A stretch of DNA of 64,000 nt. Origin: Kroppenstedtia eburnea (GTDB lineage Bacteria > Bacillota > Bacilli > Thermoactinomycetales > DSM-45169). The notes below the pieces were generated by a model. That model ran no database searches. It saw only the letters and a list, made by a program, of their open reading frames with translations, and was not told the DNA's origin. This document shows, in pieces, positions 43,156-52,575 of this stretch (the stretch's first letter is position 1; the number at the start of each line of letters is the position of its first letter). The translations under genes and the position numbers were made by a program. The stretch covers positions 2,604,001 to 2,668,000 of the forward strand of contig NZ_CP048103.1 of assembly GCF_013282215.1 (NCBI RefSeq), written 5' to 3'.

Positions 43156-46025
43156 TTACCTCCCGACTTCGTTTCGGTATCCAGGGTTTCCGGATTCAGT
43201 GCTTCGGTCAATATGCGTTCCTGTTCCGCATCATGGACATCAGGTTGACCGACTGCCGTGCTGGATCGCTCCGGACGCCCGATATAGCGGATCCCCACCT
43301 GATGGGATACGGTATCCCGAATCCGGGGTTCCATATAGCTCCAGGAACCCATGTTTTTCGGTTCCTCTTGCACCCAGACCACTTCTTGCAGGTTTTCCAT
43401 CCGGCCGAGGACCGAATGGATCTCATCTTTGGGGAAGGGATAGAGTTGTTCCACCCGCAGGATATGAACCCATTCCGGTTTTTTCTCCATCTCCTCCAGC
43501 TTCGTTTCCAAATCAACAGCCACTTTTCCGCTGGCCAGAATCAGACGCTTCACGGTCTGCGACCGCTTGCCGGTGAGCCGCTCTTCCAACACCGGGCGGA
43601 AGCGACCCTTTTCAAACACGGTTCCGGGGGAGATGGTTCGTTTGTTGCGAAGCAGACTCTTCGGCGTCATCAGGATCAACGGCCGTGCCTCGTCGGTGCC
43701 GGTGATGGCCGCTTGGCGGCGCAGGAGGTGGAAATACTGGGCCGCGCTGGTTACGTTGGCCACCACCCAGTTGTTTTCCGCTGCCATCTGAAGGAATCGT
43801 TCCAGACGGGCGCTGGAGTGTTCCGGTCCTTGGCCTTCATAGGCGTGAGGCAACAACATCACCAGACTGGAACGCTGGCCCCATTTGGCCCGGCCGGCGG
43901 ACAGAAACTGGTCAAAAATCACCTGGGCCGTATTTGCAAAGTCTCCGAACTGGGCTTCCCAGATTACCAGTGCATCGGGATTGAAGACATTGTATCCGTA
44001 TTCAAAACCCAACACCGATGCTTCCGAGAGCGGGCTGTTGTAGATCCCGAAGGCGGCCCGGGCTTGCGGAATGGTATGCAGGGGACAATGGGTCTCCCCC
44101 GTTTCGGCGTCATGCAGGACCAGGTGACGGTGGGCGAAAGTTCCCCGTTCCGTATCCTGGCCGGTGAACCGAATCCCCGTTCCATCTTTCAGAATCGTGG
44201 CGAAAGCGAGGGTCTCCGCCAAGGACCAGTCCACTTTGTTGTCCTCTTCCAGGATGGCGGCCCGCCGTTGCAACACCTTTTCCAGTTTGGGATAGACCGT
44301 AAAGCCTTCCGGCCACTTCAGAAGATCGCGGTTGATCTCGCGCAGGGTTTCCGCCGGAACTCCGGTGTCCACATCGGGCAAGGGGCCGGGAATTTTCTCA
44401 TATGGGGAATCAGTTTCGTCCTGTTCTTTTTCCCGAACGTCTTTCACCTTTTGGTAGGCTTGGGAGAGCTGTTCCTGGATCTCTTTTTCCTTGCTCTTGA
44501 TCTCTTCATCCGAGATCACGCCTTCCGCTTTCAGCTGGTCGGCATAGCGGACGCGGAGGGTGGGATGACGATGGATCTTATCGTACATCCGGGGTTGGGT
44601 GGCCACCGGATCGTCCATCTCATTGTGCCCGAAACGGCGGTATCCGATGAGATCGATCAGGAAGTCCTTCCCGAACTTGCTCCGATATTCAAACGCCAGA
44701 CGGACTGCTGCCAGGCAAGCTTCCGGATCGTCGGCATTCACATGGACCACCGGGATTTCGAAACCTTTGGCCAAGTCGCTGGCATAGGTGGTGGAGCGGG
44801 AATCCATCGACTTGGTGGTGAAGCCCAACTGGTTGTTGGCGATGATATGGATCGTCCCCCCGGTGTTATACCCGCGCAGACGGCTCAGATTGAGGGTTTC
44901 GGCCACAATCCCTTCCCCCGGGAAGGCGGCATCCCCGTGGATCAGGATCGCCAGGGCTTTGCTGACGTCCTGCACCGGATAACCGGCTTGACTGCGGTCA
45001 TCCTGGGCGGCACGGGCGTATCCTTCGATGACGGGATTGACGAATTCCAGATGGCTCGGGTTGTTGGCCAAGGTCAGACGGGTGGGTTTGGGATCCTCCG
45101 GGTCCACTTCCCGGTTGCCACCCAGATGATATTTCACATCCCCGGTCCATCCATAGTTCAGGCCCGTGGAGCCTTCTGAAGGAACCAGCTCTTTATTGGG
45201 AGCATGATGGAACTCGGAGAAAATGGTCTCATAGGGTTTGCCCAGCACATGAGCCAGCACGTTGAGCCGGCCCCGGTGCGCCATTCCGATCATCACGTCT
45301 TCCACACCGCCGTGAACGCTGTAATGGATGATTTGATCCAGCATCGGCACCATCATGTCCACACCCTCGATGGAGAAGCGTTTCTGACCGACAAACGTGC
45401 GATGAAGGAATTTTTCAAAGGCGTCCACTTGAATCAGGCGGCCGAGAACTTCCTGTTTCTTCTCACGGGACAGTTTTGGCAAGAACTCTTTGGATTCCAC
45501 CATATGAAACAGCCACCGTCGCTCTTCGGGACTGTGGACATGGGTGAATTCAAAGGCGAGGGACTGGGTGTAAATCTGACGCAACCGGTTGAAGACATCC
45601 AGCCCCGTGCGAACTTCCTCTGACTCCTCCGCCCACATCAGATGAGCGGGAATCGATCTTAAATCCTCCTCGGTCAACCCGAACTCCGCCGGGTTCAGAT
45701 GCGAGGGTTCATTCTCGCGCATCCCGAGGGGATCCAATTTGGCATCCAGGTGACCGGAGATGCGGATATGCTGTGCAAATCTCTCCGCAGCCACCACTTT
45801 TTTCGGATCCAGCCCGGAGACCGGAGCGGTATCAGTGGCGTGCAGCGCCCCATCGGCCCCCGTCGACCCCGGCGGAGCCCCCCATTGTTCAAACAGCTCT
45901 CGGATGGAGGGGTCCACGGACTCCGGATCTTCGCTGTAAAGGTCGTACTGATCCAGAAAATAGGCCAGGTTGAGGCTGTGGACTCCCTGCCATGGCGTTT
46001 CCCTTCCGGATTTCCCTGTTGACAT
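43152..46025 (-). CDS. odhA: 2-oxoglutarate dehydrogenase E1 component
   Basis: 957 aa thiamin-diphosphate enzyme decarboxylating 2-oxoglutarate. N-terminal segment [20 protein letters not shown] for E2 docking, [29 protein letters not shown] for TPP/Mg binding, and the transketolase-like part with [21 protein letters not shown] and [23 protein letters not shown] with GGAGGTATAGTGG upstream. First gene of odhAB; odhAB plus a separate lipoamide dehydrogenase is the usual Bacillota layout. Confidence 0.97.
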   Translation of the reverse strand: MSTGKSGRETPWQGVHSLNLAYFLDQYDLYSEDPESVDPSIRELFEQWGAPPGSTGADGALHATDTAPVSGLDPKKVVAAERFAQHIRISGHLDAKLDPLGMRENEPSHLNPAEFGLTEEDLRSIPAHLMWAEESEEVRTGLDVFNRLRQIYTQSLAFEFTHVHSPEERRWLFHMVESKEFLPKLSREKKQEVLGRLIQVDAFEKFLHRTFVGQKRFSIEGVDMMVPMLDQIIHYSVHGGVEDVMIGMAHRGRLNVLAHVLGKPYETIFSEFHHAPNKELVPSEGSTGLNYGWTGDVKYHLGGNREVDPEDPKPTRLTLANNPSHLEFVNPVIEGYARAAQDDRSQAGYPVQDVSKALAILIHGDAAFPGEGIVAETLNLSRLRGYNTGGTIHIIANNQLGFTTKSMDSRSTTYASDLAKGFEIPVVHVNADDPEACLAAVRLAFEYRSKFGKDFLIDLIGYRRFGHNEMDDPVATQPRMYDKIHRHPTLRVRYADQLKAEGVISDEEIKSKEKEIQEQLSQAYQKVKDVREKEQDETDSPYEKIPGPLPDVDTGVPAETLREINRDLLKWPEGFTVYPKLEKVLQRRAAILEEDNKVDWSLAETLAFATILKDGTGIRFTGQDTERGTFAHRHLVLHDAETGETHCPLHTIPQARAAFGIYNSPLSEASVLGFEYGYNVFNPDALVIWEAQFGDFANTAQVIFDQFLSAGRAKWGQRSSLVMLLPHAYEGQGPEHSSARLERFLQMAAENNWVVANVTSAAQYFHLLRRQAAITGTDEARPLILMTPKSLLRNKRTISPGTVFEKGRFRPVLEERLTGKRSQTVKRLILASGKVAVDLETKLEEMEKKPEWVHILRVEQLYPFPKDEIHSVLGRMENLQEVVWVQEEPKNMGSWSYMEPRIRDTVSHQVGIRYIGRPERSSTAVGQPDVHDAEQERILTEALNPETLDTETKSGGN

Positions 46026-46531
46026 CCACTATACCTCCAACTGCTTTTATGATTAGTTTCCACCGGCAGCGTCCCAATTAACATATGATTGCCCAAGATG
46101 TTGCTTCAACGCTCCGAAATCACGCTCAAGAGGCAAGAACCCACCCATTCCGTCGCAGTGGATCCTCGCCTTTATTATATCTCGGTGTATCCACACGGTA
46201 AAACCTGCACGGGAGCGCTTTTTGGCCCCCATCATCCCTGCTGTTGCCCGAAACCGGAGGAATCCGGCTCCTTTGCGATTTTACGCCGGGTTCCGACATT
46301 GCCTGTCCCAACAAAGTATTCACTGATTTTAGGTCCTCTCCCTGTCCCTCCCTTTAAAGACACACTTTGGCTTTTCCGATTTCACACGGAACAGCCAAAA
46401 AGCATCTATCACCTGTTCAAGCATACTCCTTTGACCCGACCGGGACAAGCCCGTTTATAAAGAAAAGTGATTTCGTATCAAGGTGGGAGTTTAAATCTTG
46501 TCAGGGCCGTTGATTAACCAGGAAATAAGTC
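46026..46531. other. Upstream region of odhAB
   Basis: No gene seen. A small GGAGGAATCCGGCTCC hairpin lies near 46255-46273; the odhA promoter should be in the first 200 bases but no clear -35/-10 pair stands out. Confidence 0.4.
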
Positions 46532-46749
46532 ATGGAAACAAAACTGACCTCTCGTTCTGAGGATCCACTTGATTTGCGGCCGGTCCCCCCCGGTTTTGAA
46601 ATGCGGCGATGCCACTGTCGACGAATTGCAAGGCTTGCTTCAAATCATTCTGATAGAAACTGCACAGGCTCAACTCATTGAAAGCGGCCGCTTCCAAATC
46701 GGTGGGGGTTTGGCTACTTTCAGAAGATGTGCGCTCCGCGCTTTTCCAT
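46532..46749 (-). pseudogene. Fragment of an XRE-TPR (RRNPP-type) regulator
   Basis: About 70 codons matching the middle of the two intact regulators: AER..., then LEAAAFNELSLCSFYQNDLK and QALQFVDSGIAAFQNRG, compare EAASFCELGICAYMQNDLE and AIQFTNSAWGAFKDNG. After QNE the frame breaks; VSMTYFLVNQ in another frame may continue the match (VKYFLLRNK). No helix-turn-helix and no peptide gene. It lies directly behind the LD-carboxypeptidase stop, in the same direction. Confidence 0.75.
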
Positions 46750-46756
46750 TCTCCTT

Positions 46757-47680
46757 TTACCCACTCACTGTCGGCTCCAGCACGGTCAAGGTGTTGTTGT
46801 AGGTGTTCAGGTTCACCCTGGCTCCGATGGGGAGGGCGGCTTTGTATGTTCCGTGTGCGGTGGTGAGATGGGTCAGGAGGGGCTTTCCGAGGGGGACGAG
46901 GAATTCGTTGATCAGATCCTCGTATGATTTCCCGTAGGCCACCTGACAACCTGTACACTCTCCCATGATGACACCGATACAATCATCGAACTTGCCGGCC
47001 AGCTTCAGGTGATTCAGATGCCGGTACACCTTATTGATCGGTTCATGGGTCTCTTCCAGAACCAGGATCTTATCCCGCGTATCGATTTCAAACGGGGTTC
47101 CCAAAGTATCGATAAAAGAGAGCAGGTTTCCCCCGACCAGGGGTCCGGTCACATTTCCAGGAACCCGGCTCATCAGCGGGACCCCCGGTGGATTTTGGAT
47201 CGATCTGGGGGAGATGAAGGTGGACACCGCCGCAAAAAACTGGTCGAAGTTGTACGCCGGTGTCGCCAGCTGGAAATCGATGAGCAGAAGGCTTTGAAAG
47301 GTGATCAGATCGGCATATTGATAGAGGACATTCAACAGTCCCGTGATATCGCTGTAACCGGTGACAATCTTGGGATGGCGCCGGATCGTATCGAAATCCA
47401 GATACGGGAAAACTCCGGCAACCCCCACACCGCCCCTGGAAGGTAAAATCATTTTCACCTGTTCATTTCTGAACATGTTCATCAAATCGGAGGCCCGTTC
47501 CTGATCCGTACCTGCCAGAAACCCGTTTTGAGCATAGACGTGTTCACCCAACACGACTTGAAACCCCATGCCTTGCAAAGTTTGGACCCGCGCATCGATG
47601 ACACTCGCATCCAGCGGACTTCCCAGGGTCACGATCCCAATGGTGTCCCCCGGTTGCAGAATCGGCGGTCTTGTGGCCAC
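46757..47680 (-). CDS. S66 family LD-carboxypeptidase
   Basis: 307 aa cytoplasmic peptidase that trims the terminal D-residue of muropeptide tetrapeptides during wall recycling; some relatives confer microcin C7 resistance. Start PPILQPGDTIGIVTLGSP; nucleophile serine in TGYSDITG near residue 109, glutamate in LVLEETHEP and histidine in LTTAHGTY complete the Ser-Glu-His triad. GTG start with GGGGGAGGA. Single gene. Confidence 0.92.
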   Translation of the reverse strand: MATRPPILQPGDTIGIVTLGSPLDASVIDARVQTLQGMGFQVVLGEHVYAQNGFLAGTDQERASDLMNMFRNEQVKMILPSRGGVGVAGVFPYLDFDTIRRHPKIVTGYSDITGLLNVLYQYADLITFQSLLLIDFQLATPAYNFDQFFAAVSTFISPRSIQNPPGVPLMSRVPGNVTGPLVGGNLLSFIDTLGTPFEIDTRDKILVLEETHEPINKVYRHLNHLKLAGKFDDCIGVIMGECTGCQVAYGKSYEDLINEFLVPLGKPLLTHLTTAHGTYKAALPIGARVNLNTYNNTLTVLEPTVSG

Positions 47681-47808
47681 AAGTTCCTCCCCCTTCCTCC
47701 CAAAGGATGACTTCTATGCAAATATATTGGGGAAGGGTGGCCACCATGACTCAAGAGAAGGATCCACAAGCCCACCGGCGACGCCATCCGATTTGCATCA
47801 TCGCAATT

Positions 47809-47843
47809 TAAAAAAGCCCGACTCCCGGTGGGGGAATCGGACT
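47809..47843 (-). terminator. Terminator of the TPR gene
   Basis: Minus strand AGTCCGATTCCC-CCACC-GGGAGTCGGGCT followed by TTTTTTA. Confidence 0.85.
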
Positions 47844-47858
47844 TTCCAGTACCAGGAC

Positions 47859-49307
47859 TCAACCCTTAAGGGAGAGTCCTTCTTTTTGGATCACCGATTG
47901 ACTCAACCGGTGAATAAAGGGAACCAGCAGCCAGTGAGGATTCCGGGTGAGCCAGAGGATCGGCAAACTGTACAGCAAGGGAAGAAAACTCATGTAAATA
48001 TAGAAAAGAGCCGCACCTATGATCAGCCACAAGAGGACCCACGGAACCTTCCATTTCTTGTCTGTCTTCAGTTTGCCGCTGATGCGAAATAAGGTGGCGT
48101 AAAGGGGATGTTTGTGCTGCAGCACATGTTTGAGGTTCCTTTGGGCCTGGAGGTTCTCCGGGTTGTGTTCATACGCTTTTTGATAGTATTCCACCCCCTT
48201 TTTCCCGTCCTTCTTCACATCCAACAGATAATAACCGTAGTTCTGCCACAGGATATCCTTTTTGCCCGGAAGGCTGAAAGCCTTCTCAAACATCGCTTCC
48301 GTTTCCTCATGGTAGCCCGCTTTCCCCAGGGAAACGGCGGTCACAGTGAGATAGGCCATATTTTTGGGATCCAGTTCGACCGCTCTGCGAAGATGTTCCA
48401 GCCCTTTTCTCACTCTGAACCGGAAGATGGAATCGACCAGTATCAAACCGTACTGGAAATGGGCACTGTGATTGTCTGGACCGTGTTGCAGTGCCAGTTC
48501 AAAGGAGTCTTCCGCCTCTCTCGTTTTCCGTTTTACTTCCTTATAGATAAATCCGCGCAGGTAGTACCAGACACTTTTCCATTCCGGTGAGCAGGTTTTC
48601 AATTCTTCCTCGATCATCGCCAGCGCCTGATCTGACTCCTGAAGGGAATAGTTGCTGAAGTACAGCCCCCGGATCGATTCGTTGTCCGGCTCCAACCGGA
48701 GTGCCTCCCGCAGCAGAGGGCGAGCCTCATCATAGCGGTGATTGCGATGGAGATACTCGGCATAGACCCGGAATACCCGGGCCTCCGTCGGAGCGATCTC
48801 AAGGGCGCGGCGAAAAAGAGTTTCCGCTTCGGTGAAATTCCCCTGGGCCTCTTCAAACTCCGCCAATGTGGTCATATAATACTCATTTTCAGGCTCCAAC
48901 TCCAAGGCTTTTCTCAGATGCACTTCAGCCCGGTCCCAGTCTTCTTTGACTGATTGGCAGTAATATCCATACCATAGATGAGCAATGCTCAGGTTTGGAT
49001 CCAATTCAAGGGCGCGACGAAAAGCGGCGTGGGCCTCTTCCACCTGATCCAGCATAACAAATACGCGCCCTTCAAAAGCCACGCTCCAGGCATGGTCGGG
49101 ATTTACCCGCAAAAATTCCCGGATCAGCTCCAGGGCTTTCGCATACTGTTTCCGGTGAAATTCAACCCAGGCAAACACCCGGTAAGCTTCCCACTCTTCA
49201 GGATCCTGAGCCAAAGCATCTTCACAAAGCTTGGCCGCCAAATCAACATGCTCCAGTTCGACTGCTTTTTCCGCCTTCGCCAGCAGCGGGTTCACGGTTG
49301 TTTCCAT
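47859..49307 (-). CDS. TPR-repeat membrane protein
   Basis: 482 aa. Around ten tetratricopeptide repeats fill residues 5-400 (AHAAFRRALELDPNLSIAH, AEVHLRKALELEPENEYY, AETLFRRALEIAPTEARVF, LEHLRRAVELDPKNMAYL). The C-terminus has a hairpin of two membrane helices (VPWVLLWLIIGAALFYIYMSFLPLLYSLPILWL). It is likely a cytoplasmic scaffold tethered to the membrane. Partner unknown; the OmpA-like gene upstream has its own start 50 bases away and may share the transcript. Confidence 0.8.
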   Translation of the reverse strand: METTVNPLLAKAEKAVELEHVDLAAKLCEDALAQDPEEWEAYRVFAWVEFHRKQYAKALELIREFLRVNPDHAWSVAFEGRVFVMLDQVEEAHAAFRRALELDPNLSIAHLWYGYYCQSVKEDWDRAEVHLRKALELEPENEYYMTTLAEFEEAQGNFTEAETLFRRALEIAPTEARVFRVYAEYLHRNHRYDEARPLLREALRLEPDNESIRGLYFSNYSLQESDQALAMIEEELKTCSPEWKSVWYYLRGFIYKEVKRKTREAEDSFELALQHGPDNHSAHFQYGLILVDSIFRFRVRKGLEHLRRAVELDPKNMAYLTVTAVSLGKAGYHEETEAMFEKAFSLPGKKDILWQNYGYYLLDVKKDGKKGVEYYQKAYEHNPENLQAQRNLKHVLQHKHPLYATLFRISGKLKTDKKWKVPWVLLWLIIGAALFYIYMSFLPLLYSLPILWLTRNPHWLLVPFIHRLSQSVIQKEGLSLKG

Positions 49308-49358
49308 CTCTGTATCTCCTTCGCAACACGAGGCCGGGTCAAACGCTTGAACTGATCG

Positions 49359-50090
49359 CTACTTACTGTCCACAATGATTTCCACCCGCCGGTTTTTCTG
49401 ACGGTTGCTGTCACTGTTGTTGGGGGCCACCGGGTGTTTCTTGCCAAAGCCCTTGGTCTTCAGATGGTCGCCGGCAATTCCGCACTCTTTCACCAAGTAG
49501 GCTTTCACCGCTTCAGCCCGTTCCTGAGACAGCTTTTGGTTGTATGCAGCGCTTCCCCGGTCATCGGTATAGCCGTAGATTCGAACGGTTCCCTTATATT
49601 CTTTCAAACTTTTTCCCAATTTGTCCAGCTCGGGACGGGCTTTGGCGCGAATCGTGCTCTGATCCGTGTCAAACAAGATATGGCCGGGAACATGGATAAC
49701 CACTTTTTTCGCCCCCTTCTCCCCCTTCGACTTGAATACGGATACATCCGGGGATGAAAAGTCCGGCGGAACATAGGGTTCCGGCGGAATGTAAGGATCC
49801 GGGGGAATGTAAGGATCCGGGGGGATATAGGGATCTGGAGGAATATAGGGTTCAGGGACATAAGGCTCCGGTGGAATATAAGGTTCGGAAGGAACATAGG
49901 GTTCCGGGGGAACGTAGCCGGAGGAGCTTTTCTCCTCCTTCTCTTTCTCCTTCCCTTTCTTGTCCGCAGATGGGCTTTTCGCTGTTGGATCCCCGGTTGA
50001 ATCCGCAGCTTGATCCCCCGCGGAAGTACATGCAGTGGACAGGAGAAGGATGGCAAGAATCCAGACGGGAATCGACCATTTTTTGACCAT
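49359..50090 (-). CDS. OmpA/MotB-type peptidoglycan-binding lipoprotein with Pro-rich repeats
   Basis: 243 aa. Signal peptide with lipobox LLSTAC; charged linker; then about ten copies of a P-Y-[IV]-P-P-[DE] repeat (residues about 58-110); then an OmpA C-terminal domain (HILFDTDQSTIRAKARPELDKLG...YGYTDDRG...LSQERAEAVKAYLV...NNSDSNRQKNRRVEI) with the usual D and R that grip diaminopimelate. Such a repeat can span the wall as a stiff extended rod, so the protein probably ties membrane to peptidoglycan. OmpA-like lipoproteins are unusual in Bacillota but known. Confidence 0.87.
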   Translation of the reverse strand: MVKKWSIPVWILAILLLSTACTSAGDQAADSTGDPTAKSPSADKKGKEKEKEEKSSSGYVPPEPYVPSEPYIPPEPYVPEPYIPPDPYIPPDPYIPPDPYIPPEPYVPPDFSSPDVSVFKSKGEKGAKKVVIHVPGHILFDTDQSTIRAKARPELDKLGKSLKEYKGTVRIYGYTDDRGSAAYNQKLSQERAEAVKAYLVKECGIAGDHLKTKGFGKKHPVAPNNSDSNRQKNRRVEIIVDSK

Positions 50091-50186
50091 TTCAACACCC
50101 CCGCTTTAAGATATAAGATTCTCAAAAGTTCCTCTTGCTGACTGGAAATAATTATAAGGTTTGTGAATGGAAATAGATATACGAAA

Positions 50187-50429
50187 CTAGAAGTATTGTG
50201 ATTTACTGCGTTGGAAGACGGTCGGGATTGGGTTTCACATTCCATTCCGTTGTTATTCCGAGCCAAAGTCATTCCATGTGAAACCCAACCCTCCGTGCAT
50301 AGCGAGACCGGGAACGGAGTGACCCTGGCGAGACTTGTGCCCTATGGGTGCATAGCGAGACCGGGAACGGAGTGACCTTGGCAAGACTTGTGCCCTGTGG
50401 GTATGACGTCTTTTTCATAATTCTTCCAG
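50187..50429. repeat. Dispersed palindromic repeat, copy 5, with internal 53-bp tandem duplication
   Basis: Ends CTAGAAGTATTGTGA and TTTTTCATAATTCTTCCAG. Core GGGTTTCACATTCC...CATGTGAAACCC. Units 50295-50347 and 50348-50400 are direct 53-bp repeats beginning GTGCATAGCGAGACC; copy 1 holds one such unit. The remainder of the 50091-50552 gap shows nothing else. Confidence 0.85.
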
Positions 50430-50552
50430 TTTTAATCCGTCTCTTCCCAAAATAAAAGATAAATGGATCCTCTCCGGAAAAATAGACTAAAGGTCCTATC
50501 CCATTCCACCCAAAAAACATTATGCTGAATATGAAAGTGATAGGAATGGGAG

Positions 50553-50846
50553 GTGAAGGAGGATTTGATCAGCATTTACCAATTGAAGCCCCGATTTCAA
50601 AAGTTGTTGCGGCCCGGGGTGCAGCGTCTGGCCGGAGCCGGGGTCACGGCCAATCAGGTAACCATGGCGGCCGTCCTGTTGTCGGTGGCCACGGGAGCGG
50701 TGATTGCACTGAATCCGACTGTCTCTGCTTTTTTGTTTTTACTTCCCCCCGTTTTGTTCCTTCGCATGGCAATTCTGGATCGCGTGGACAGCCTCACCTA
50801 CACCGCGCCTTTGTTTTTCCATTTCATCCACTATTATTACTATTGA
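50553..50846 (+). pseudogene. Truncated CDP-alcohol phosphatidyltransferase
   Basis: 97 aa. The start (YQLKPRFQKLLRPGVQRLAGAGVTANQVT) and first membrane helix are those of the family, up to FLRMA. The catalytic motif DGx2ARx8Gx3Dx3D that should follow is missing; instead RVDSLTYTAPLFFHFIHYYYY leads to the stop. Full proteins have about 200 residues. So most of the enzyme is deleted, and it cannot transfer phospho-head-groups. It is in an apparent operon with the acyltransferase. Confidence 0.65.
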
Positions 50847-50861
50847 GCAGGGGGGAGAAGG

Positions 50862-51500
50862 ATGGTACTCCTGCGCTGGTTGTTTTCCCTGTTGATTGTC
50901 CGTCCCCTGACCCTGATCGTACTGGGTATCCATATCCGACACCGGGAGCGATTGCCGGAAAAAGGACCGGCGATCTTGGTGGCAAACCACAATTCCCACT
51001 TGGACACCCTGGTGATGATGACCCTGTTTCCGCTTCGGATGCTGAACCGGATCCGCCCGGTGGCGGCTGCGGATTACTTTCTCAAAAACCGGTGGCTGGC
51101 CTGGTTTTCCCTGAATATCATGCACATTATTCCCCTCCGTAGAAAAGGGGGTCAAAAGAACCGGGATCTGTTTCAGGGGATAACCACTGCGTTGGCTCAA
51201 GGGGATTTGGTGATTCTGTACCCGGAGGGTTCCCGGGGAGAGCCGGAACGATTGCAAAAGTACAAATCGGGAATCTATCATTTGGCCCGGGAGTGTCCCG
51301 ATGTCCCGATCTATCCGATTTTCATGCACGGTCTGGGAAAAGCTTTGCCCAAGGGGGACCCGATCCTGGTTCCATTCTTCTGCGATGTCTTCGTCGGGGA
51401 ACCCTTCCGGTGGCAGGAGGACCGACAAGCCTTTATGGAGGAGTTGAACCTCCGCATGGCAGAGCTGGCCGGGGAGGGGGATTTCGCTCCGTGGGAATGA
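50862..51500 (+). CDS. 1-acyl-glycerol-3-phosphate acyltransferase (PlsC family)
   Basis: 212 aa membrane-associated acyltransferase making phosphatidic acid. Catalytic NHxxxxD as NHNSHLD near residue 42, glycerol-phosphate site YPEGSRGEP near 120 and an N-terminal hydrophobic helix. ATG start after GGGGGGAGAAGG. Lies between the truncated CDP-alcohol transferase gene and a membrane protein gene, and overlaps the latter by ATGA. The neighbours suggest a lipid-synthesis operon; substrate may be a modified lysophospholipid. Confidence 0.88.
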   Translation: MVLLRWLFSLLIVRPLTLIVLGIHIRHRERLPEKGPAILVANHNSHLDTLVMMTLFPLRMLNRIRPVAAADYFLKNRWLAWFSLNIMHIIPLRRKGGQKNRDLFQGITTALAQGDLVILYPEGSRGEPERLQKYKSGIYHLARECPDVPIYPIFMHGLGKALPKGDPILVPFFCDVFVGEPFRWQEDRQAFMEELNLRMAELAGEGDFAPWE

Positions 51501-52030
51501 TGCTGTTTGCCATGTTCTGGGGATTTGCAGAGGCGACGTTGTTCTTTATCGTCCCGGACGTGCTGTTGACCGCCATCGCAGTGAAGAGCTTGCACCGGGC
51601 GATGCGCGCCTCTCTGTGGGCACTGGCCGGCGCCCTCCTCGGAGGAAGTTTGATGTTCTTGTGGGGGGCTGTTGACGGACCCCAAGCCGCCGCGACGGTC
51701 ACACAGGTGCCGGCCATCAACACAGCCCTGGTGGAACAAGTGAGAGAAAACTTGGCTCAAAATGGCTTGATTTCCATCCTGTTAGGTCCCACCCGAGGCA
51801 TTCCTTACAAAATATTTGCCATCCAGTCGCAAGAGCTGGGAATCGGCTTTCTCCCCTTCCTGTTGATCAGCATCCCCGCCCGGATCATCCGCTTTGTCGG
51901 GGCATCGCTGTTGGCAGGCTGGATCAGTCATTCTCTGTTGAAAACCTGGTCACTGAAGGCCAAATATGTCCTCTGGATGGGGGCCTGGCTCCTCTTTTAC
52001 GGGTTTTATTTCTCGGTATATCCATGGTAG
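51497..52030 (+). CDS. Small multi-spanning membrane protein (VTT/DedA-like)
   Basis: 177 aa from ATG 51497, overlapping the plsC-like stop. N-terminal WGFAEATLFFIVPDVLLTAIA, then ASLWALAGALLGGSLMFLWGA, the amphipathic segment LLGPTRGIPYKIFAIQSQELG, and two further helices. The G-x-T-R-G-IPYK segment resembles the re-entrant part of VTT/DedA-like lipid-scrambling proteins (YqaA group). Probably moves or senses lipids; assignment is by pattern only. Confidence 0.6.
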   Translation: MMLFAMFWGFAEATLFFIVPDVLLTAIAVKSLHRAMRASLWALAGALLGGSLMFLWGAVDGPQAAATVTQVPAINTALVEQVRENLAQNGLISILLGPTRGIPYKIFAIQSQELGIGFLPFLLISIPARIIRFVGASLLAGWISHSLLKTWSLKAKYVLWMGAWLLFYGFYFSVYPW

Positions 52031-52064
52031 AGAGACCCGGTTCAGGTCTCCGGCTCCCTACTTT

Positions 52065-52213
52065 TATTTCCGTGGAATGTGAGACGCTGTGAGAGTAACA
52101 GAGGGAGGGTTGGGTTTCACATGGAGTGATTTTGGATCGTCAGAACAACGAAAACGACATGTGAAACCCCATCCCGACCGGCTCGGCCCAGAGATTTATC
52201 AGACACACCCTAG
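52065..52213. repeat. Dispersed palindromic repeat, copy 6
   Basis: Nearly the same as copy 2: CCGTGGAATGTGAGACGCTG..., core GGGTTTCACATGG...CATGTGAAACCC, right end CAGACACACCCTAG. The left end is shorter than in copy 2. Confidence 0.85.
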
Positions 52214-52575
52214 TTAAAAAAATCCCCACTCCGCAAAGGGTGATGAATTCCGGGAGAAATGTTAAAGTGAAAGCATGAAACCCAAAAAGCGGGAACAGGA
52301 GCAAGGGAGAGATTCTCTGATGTACATAAGTTTTGCACAGGAATGTTCCCCAGAGTAGAAAGGAGGCTGTCTCAGCCTGCCATGCAACCCCCTGTTTGAA
52401 GCGACCCCCGGCTGGCGAAACCCCTTGCCCCGGCGGCAATCCTCACCATGCATGGCAATCGGGCATTTCCGGGAATTTTGTCATCCCTGTGTGACACTTC
52501 CGTAACACGGCTTGTGTAGAATAATGTAGACTGAGGTCCTGAATAATAAAGAAAAAATGGAGGTGTCCCCCGATC
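52214..52575. other. Leader region of the squalene/phytoene synthase gene
   Basis: No supported gene. Several short G/C stems (GGCTGTCTCAGCC near 52368, CCATGCATGG near 52448). TTGTGTAGAATAATGTAG near 52512 contains a possible -10. The long untranslated stretch may be regulatory, but it fits no riboswitch class that I can name. Confidence 0.35.

Noticed and set aside
43233-45179. 648-codon plus-strand frame over odhA
   Set aside because: Antisense shadow of odhA.
46089-46460. 123-codon plus-strand ORF upstream of odhA
   Set aside because: Low coding character, no ribosome site or domain.
49745-49920. Regular repeat that might be a CRISPR array
   Set aside because: It is in frame and codes PYIPPD-type protein repeats; there are no unique spacers.
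50295-50400. Tandem 53-bp units as a mini CRISPR
   Set aside because: Units are directly contiguous, without spacers, and belong to a dispersed repeat.
52274-52360. 28-codon ORF MKPKKREQEQGRDSL... before the squalene synthase-like gene
   Set aside because: Weak ribosome site, no signal or family; coding not supported.
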